Notes under the pieces: model-generated
Told to the model about the DNA's origin: nothing
The model's input: the letters and a program-made list of their open reading frames with translations, nothing else
Database searches by the model: none
Position numbers and translations under genes: made by a program
Assembly: GCF_001187865.1 (NCBI RefSeq)
Contig: NZ_LGIT01000009.1
Span: 1,364,001 to 1,428,000, forward strand
DNA: 64,000 bases
From: Klebsiella sp. RIT-PI-d
GTDB taxonomy: Bacteria; Pseudomonadota; Gammaproteobacteria; Enterobacterales; Enterobacteriaceae
Direction of reading: 5' to 3'
Shown here: in pieces, positions 60,666-64,000 of the stretch
How positions within the stretch are numbered: position 1 is the first letter of the stretch
How the letters are laid out: each line of letters starts with the position of its first letter

Positions 60666-61264
60666 TTATCCTTGCTGCTGGTCAGGGCACCCGCTTTCTG
60701 GCCTCGGGAGGCGAATGCCATAAGCTCGATACGTTACTTGCGGGGCGAACCGTGTTGCAGCATGTGCTGGACGCGGTGGATAACGCCGGGCTGCGCGGGT
60801 ATCTGGTACGTCCTGAAGGCGGAACTGCCGGAATAGGTGCTTCAATAGCCGCAGGGGTTCGCGCCACGGCCGACGCATCAGGCTGGCTAATTTTGCCCGG
60901 CGATCTTCCGCTGATCCGCCCGCGAACCCTGCAACGGGTCGCCGGTGCGCTGGGCGGGCACTCAGTGGTGGTACCTCACTTTCGTCAACAGCACGGGCAT
61001 CCGGTGGCGTTTGGCCGCGAGCATCTGGTCGCGCTCAGCGCCCTGAACGCCGATACCGGCGCGGCGGCAATTGTTCGCGCGGCGAGAGCAGCAGGAAAAG
61101 TCCGGGATATAACCTGTCATGATGTTGGTATTATTCATGACGTTGACACGCTCGCCGATCTTAACCGGGCACGTCAGCGACTGGCGGCCCGCAAAAAAAG
61201 GCAGGCGGGATCATCCTGCGCGCATGACATCGCCATTAACCGGATCGCGCGCCGGCCACGCTAG
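60653..61264 (+). CDS. MocA-like molybdenum cofactor cytidylyltransferase
   Basis: A 203-residue NTP transferase. The signature LAAGQGTRFLASGGECHKL at residues 7-25 marks the MocA/MobA fold, and LPGDLPLI is the metal-binding loop. MocA in E. coli makes the MCD form needed by PaoABC, so this copy probably serves the preceding oxidoreductase. Overlaps the XdhC gene by 13 bases and, tail to tail, the cupin gene by 54 bases. Confidence 0.88.
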   Translation: MPTVIILAAGQGTRFLASGGECHKLDTLLAGRTVLQHVLDAVDNAGLRGYLVRPEGGTAGIGASIAAGVRATADASGWLILPGDLPLIRPRTLQRVAGALGGHSVVVPHFRQQHGHPVAFGREHLVALSALNADTGAAAIVRAARAAGKVRDITCHDVGIIHDVDTLADLNRARQRLAARKKRQAGSSCAHDIAINRIARRPR

Positions 61265-61714
61265 CGCCGCAATGCGCGCCAGCATCTCTTCGGTCGCCGC
61301 CTGCTGGCAGAGATCCGGCTTCTGCCCCACAGGATACGCGCCCACCACCAGAAAATCAGTCGAGGCGGATATCCGGCAATGCCCGGTGCCCGCGGGCAGC
61401 AGGATGACATCGCCTTGTCGCACATCAAATGCTTTCCCACCCGGGCCGCCCAGTAGCAGGCGTGCCGTCCCGGCAGCAATGCCCAATACTTCATGAGCCG
61501 TTGAGTGGTAATGATGATAATCGAATACGCCATCTCGCCAGGCGGGTGGCCAGCCGTTGTCGGCAAAGCGGCGTTCCAGCGCACCGGCGCTATCCCCTTC
61601 TGGCTCCACGCGCGGATAAATCAGTACCGGCAGACGGGGATGATTGGGCACCCAGTCATGGGCAATAAAAAACTGGGTCTGCGGTGTTACTGTCCGGTGA
61701 TGTTGATCGGGCAT
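61211..61714 (-). CDS. Cupin domain protein (YjlB-like)
   Basis: A 167-residue single-domain cupin. The first metal motif is HHYHSTAHEVLGI, the second a GDVILLPAGTGHCRIS. The family's function is unknown. Its last 18 codons overlap the MocA-like gene on the other strand. Confidence 0.82.
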   Translation of the reverse strand: MPDQHHRTVTPQTQFFIAHDWVPNHPRLPVLIYPRVEPEGDSAGALERRFADNGWPPAWRDGVFDYHHYHSTAHEVLGIAAGTARLLLGGPGGKAFDVRQGDVILLPAGTGHCRISASTDFLVVGAYPVGQKPDLCQQAATEEMLARIAALAWPARDPVNGDVMRAG

Positions 61715-61777
61715 CGTTGCTCTCCGTCGTTAGCCACACCCTGTGAGTGTAGTCGCTGTTAAGCATTGCTCCGGCCA

Positions 61778-62365
61778 CTATCTTTGCTGTTGACGAAAAC
61801 GGGCGACTTTTGCCCGATTGCCGCACAGCGCCATACTGCACCAGCGACGGCGATGTGATTTGGTGCGATCGTAAAACCATAATGTGCAATCAGGATGTTC
61901 GCAGGTGCGGATCAGCTCAACATGCGGGTCGATAAGCAACGTCACCGCCAGTCCGGCGACGGCTGCCAGCAGCCGGGTTGGGCTATGACTGGCATAAACC
62001 GTTGTGCTGCGCCCGATACCCTCGTCATCAACAACAAGTTGCCGGTAAGCGGGAACCGCAGCCAGCCAGGCGTTAAGCGCCTGTGGCTCCAGCGTATTTG
62101 CGGATTTTTTTTGCACCACCAGCGTGCGAACGATCTCCCGCAGATGCCGGGCATCGTTCAGTAATGCTCCGGCAGGCCAGATGATTTTTTCATCCGGACT
62201 GATTAGGCTCGCGTCTACCAGCCAGCGCCAGACATCTTCATCCGACTGCCAGAGATCGTGCGCCGATCCATTCACCTGCATTACCGTATTAAGAAAATCC
62301 AGCGCGGCGTGATCCGCCAGAAATAACGGCTGGCGATCGGTCTGCGCCGGGGTTTCAGAAGTCAT
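61778..62365 (-). CDS. CGNR zinc-finger (ABATE domain) regulator
   Basis: A 195-residue protein with an N-terminal ABATE domain (PLFLADHAALDFLNT) and a C-terminal CGNR zinc finger: CEHPDCTLWFYD ... RRRWCSMALCGNRAK, four cysteines plus basic residues. Such proteins are thought to be transcription regulators. It is divergent from a hydrolase gene, and the spacer has repeated GTTAC half-sites. Confidence 0.85.
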   Translation of the reverse strand: MTSETPAQTDRQPLFLADHAALDFLNTVMQVNGSAHDLWQSDEDVWRWLVDASLISPDEKIIWPAGALLNDARHLREIVRTLVVQKKSANTLEPQALNAWLAAVPAYRQLVVDDEGIGRSTTVYASHSPTRLLAAVAGLAVTLLIDPHVELIRTCEHPDCTLWFYDRTKSHRRRWCSMALCGNRAKVARFRQQQR

Positions 62366-62420
62366 AACTCACCTCAATGCTCAATAAGCGTCAACGCATA
62401 ATAGCCGATGCCGGGTCGCA

Positions 62421-62507
62421 TGTAACCTTTAAAAATAATTTGACTGGTTACTTATTTGGCCCATACTGACATTAAGTAACCACTCAAATAGCAATTTAAC
62501 AGTTACA
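62421..62507. promoter_or_regulatory. GTTAC-type operator and promoter between the CGNR regulator and the hydrolase
   Basis: A perfect 10-bp inverted repeat TGGTTACTTA (62445-62454) / TAAGTAACCA (62473-62482), plus single half-sites TGTAACC (62421) and AGTTACA (62501). The dyad overlaps a likely hydrolase promoter, TTGACT (62440) and CATACT (62462) 16 bases apart. This is a plausible target of the CGNR regulator. Confidence 0.65.
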
Positions 62508-62521
62508 AGAAGGAAGATCGT

Positions 62522-63400
62522 ATGACGATGAATATTCATTACCCCGTGCGTTACCAGTTTGTCGATGCTGATGGCGTACGCGTATTTTATCGGGAAGCCG
62601 GAGAACCCACGCTGCCGACCCTGCTGCTGGTCCATGGTTTTGCCGCTTCGTCCCATCAATTTCGGCAATTAATTCCTTTGCTGGCAGATAAATTTCATCT
62701 GATTGCGCCTGACTTGCCGGGATTTGGATTTACCGAAATTCCGCCAGAACGCCACTATCGTTACACGTTTGATGCCCTCGGCCAGACATTGACGGCCTTT
62801 GTCGATGCCCTGGATCTGCAACGCTACGCGCTGTACATCTTCGATTATGGCGCACCTGCTGGTTTGCGACTGGCGCTGAATTATCCTGAGCGGGTAAGCG
62901 GCTTGATCTCACAAAATGGCAACGCGTATCTTGAGGGTCTGGGTGAGGCCTGGGCTCCGGTCCGCGCATACTGGGCGTCACCCACGGCAGAAAACCGCCA
63001 GGTCGTCAATGATGCAGTATTGAATCTGGAAGGGATACGCTGGCAGTATCTGCACGGCGTAAAAGATCCGCAGAGCGTGGCCCCGGAAACCTGGCATCTT
63101 GATACCCTGTTAATGGAGCGGCCGGGCAACAGGGATATTCAGCTGGATCTGTTTCTCGACTATGCCAATAATCTGACCCGCTACCCGGAGTTTCAGGCTT
63201 TTTTCCGCGCCAGACAGCTTCCCACGCTGGTTATTTGGGGCCAGCACGATCCGTTCTTTATTCCACCCGGCGCCAAAGCCTGGCAGCGTGATAACCCGCG
63301 TGCGGTGGTGGAACTGCTGGACACCGGTCATTTCGCGCTGGAAACCCATGTGAATCATATCGCCACCCGCATCCGCGACGTGATTGGCGATGCGAGGTAA
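62522..63400 (+). CDS. Alpha/beta hydrolase with Asp nucleophile (haloalkane dehalogenase/epoxide hydrolase-like)
   Basis: A 292-residue alpha/beta hydrolase. LLVHGFAASS holds the oxyanion hole, YIFDYGAPAGLRLA puts Asp at the nucleophile elbow in place of Ser, GQHDPFF gives the acid and TGHFALE the His. An Asp nucleophile is typical of haloalkane dehalogenases, epoxide hydrolases and fluoroacetate dehalogenases. AAGAAGGAAG lies before the ATG. Divergent from the CGNR regulator, which may control it. Confidence 0.85.
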   Translation: MTMNIHYPVRYQFVDADGVRVFYREAGEPTLPTLLLVHGFAASSHQFRQLIPLLADKFHLIAPDLPGFGFTEIPPERHYRYTFDALGQTLTAFVDALDLQRYALYIFDYGAPAGLRLALNYPERVSGLISQNGNAYLEGLGEAWAPVRAYWASPTAENRQVVNDAVLNLEGIRWQYLHGVKDPQSVAPETWHLDTLLMERPGNRDIQLDLFLDYANNLTRYPEFQAFFRARQLPTLVIWGQHDPFFIPPGAKAWQRDNPRAVVELLDTGHFALETHVNHIATRIRDVIGDAR

Positions 63401-63411
63401 TCACGATTATT

Positions 63412-63436
63412 GCCGCGCAACAGAACGCTGCGCGGC
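63412..63436. terminator. Hairpin between the hydrolase and MFS genes
   Basis: 8-bp perfect stem GCCGCGCA/TGCGCGGC with a 9-nt loop between convergent genes; no T run. Confidence 0.45.
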
Positions 63437-63443
63437 GTCAACG

Positions 63444-64000
63444 CTAACGTGAGGCCCGCTCGCGGGGCTGAGAAGAGGCCGGATTACTTTGTACTTTTGT
63501 GCCAATCACTAGCGCAGCCAGCAGCATAACGCTCCCTGCCGCAATAAAGACGCCGCTAATTCCGTTGACGCTAAACATCAGCCCACCTCCGGCCGCGCCT
63601 GCAGCTATCGCCGACTGAACGGATGCCACGACCATTCCTCCAGCGCTTTCCGCCCTGTCTGGTACTGCCCGGGTCACCCAATTCGACCACGCTACCGGAA
63701 TGCCTCCAAACGCCAGCCCCCATAGCGCTATCAGCGCTGCCTGAAGCGGTAGCGTGGCGGGTAGGCATACCAGCGCCAGTGCGGTTACGCCGATCACCAT
63801 CGGCATTATGACCATTGTGGCACGAACGCTACGTGCAAGTAGCGACCCCGTCAGCAGCGTCCCGATGAAGTTGGCGACCCCAAAGCCCAACAGGATCAAC
63901 GCAATACCGTTTGTACCCGGCCCGCTGGTAGTTTCAAGAAAAGGCCGAATGTAGGTAAACAGCGCAAAATGCCCGCTGTGTACCAGTATGCAGGCCAGCA
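63444..64000 (-). CDS. MFS transporter of the NepI/arabinose-efflux type, C-terminal part
   Basis: The frame is open to the window end, so the N-terminal half is missing. The visible part has about six membrane helices. HSGHFALFTYIRPFLE at the cut end resembles the start of the second half of NepI (purine ribonucleoside efflux) and YdhP-type exporters, and GLAFGGIPVAWSNWVTRAVP is a family motif. The substrate cannot be told from this part. Confidence 0.85.
   Translation of the reverse strand, partial: LACILVHSGHFALFTYIRPFLETTSGPGTNGIALILLGFGVANFIGTLLTGSLLARSVRATMVIMPMVIGVTALALVCLPATLPLQAALIALWGLAFGGIPVAWSNWVTRAVPDRAESAGGMVVASVQSAIAAGAAGGGLMFSVNGISGVFIAAGSVMLLAALVIGTKVQSNPASSQPRERASR

Overview
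The window is chromosomal DNA from a member of the Enterobacteriaceae. Gene order and protein sequences follow the 27-28 min region of Escherichia coli K-12 (as I remember it) through adhE, tdk, hns, galU, rssB, ychJ, purU, two tRNA-Tyr genes, narIJHG, narK, narXL, ychO, ychN, chaCBA, kdsA, sirB1, prmC, prfA, hemA, lolB, ispE, prs, dauA, ychH, pth and ychF. Many proteins look almost identical to the E. coli versions, others differ moderately, so a genus related to Escherichia/Citrobacter/Enterobacter/Kosakonia is likely. I cannot name the species from the sequence alone. There are no insertion sequences, integrases, phage genes, rRNA genes or CRISPR arrays.

Layout. 1-7.5 kb: housekeeping genes ending in a stringent-type promoter and two identical tRNA-Tyr genes, with rtT-like repeats between and after them; rssA, expected between ychJ and rssB, is missing. 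7.65-18.4 kb: an 11-gene accessory operon on the minus strand, inserted between the tRNA-Tyr genes and narI, in which every gene overlaps the next. It runs from a FabH/OleA-like condensing enzyme through an OleD-like reductase, a metallo-beta-lactamase-fold hydrolase, a CapK/PaaK-like adenylating enzyme, a PAP2/IPC-synthase-like protein, a fatty-acid-hydroxylase-type protein, a fatty-acid desaturase, a second reductase, a ceramide-glucosyltransferase-like GT, a small alpha/beta hydrolase-like protein and a GT1-type glycosyltransferase. The set reads as a pathway for an unknown glycosylated long-chain lipid and is the best candidate here for an undescribed system.

18.4-29.7 kb: the nitrate respiration block (nitrate reductase A, the NarK transporter and the NarX/NarL sensor-regulator pair) with recognisable FNR and NarL sites. 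29.7-48.7 kb: core genes for outer-membrane, redox/cation, LPS-sugar, release-factor, haem, isoprenoid, nucleotide and ribosome-rescue functions. It also contains a methyl-accepting chemotaxis protein, a PEBP-family protein and a decayed sirB2 remnant between prmC and sirB1.

49-64 kb: a second variable stretch in place of the K-12 ycgV/dha genes. It has yeeN next to ychF, an isochorismatase-like hydrolase, a GcvA-type LysR regulator, a DMT exporter, a PanE-like reductase, an orphan PhnD-like binding protein and a CPA1 antiporter. After these comes a paoABCD-like molybdenum aldehyde oxidoreductase operon that lacks the Tat signal of E. coli PaoA but carries its own MocA-like gene. The window ends with a cupin, a CGNR zinc-finger regulator divergent from an Asp-nucleophile alpha/beta hydrolase over a GTTAC-type operator, and the 3' part of an MFS exporter gene.
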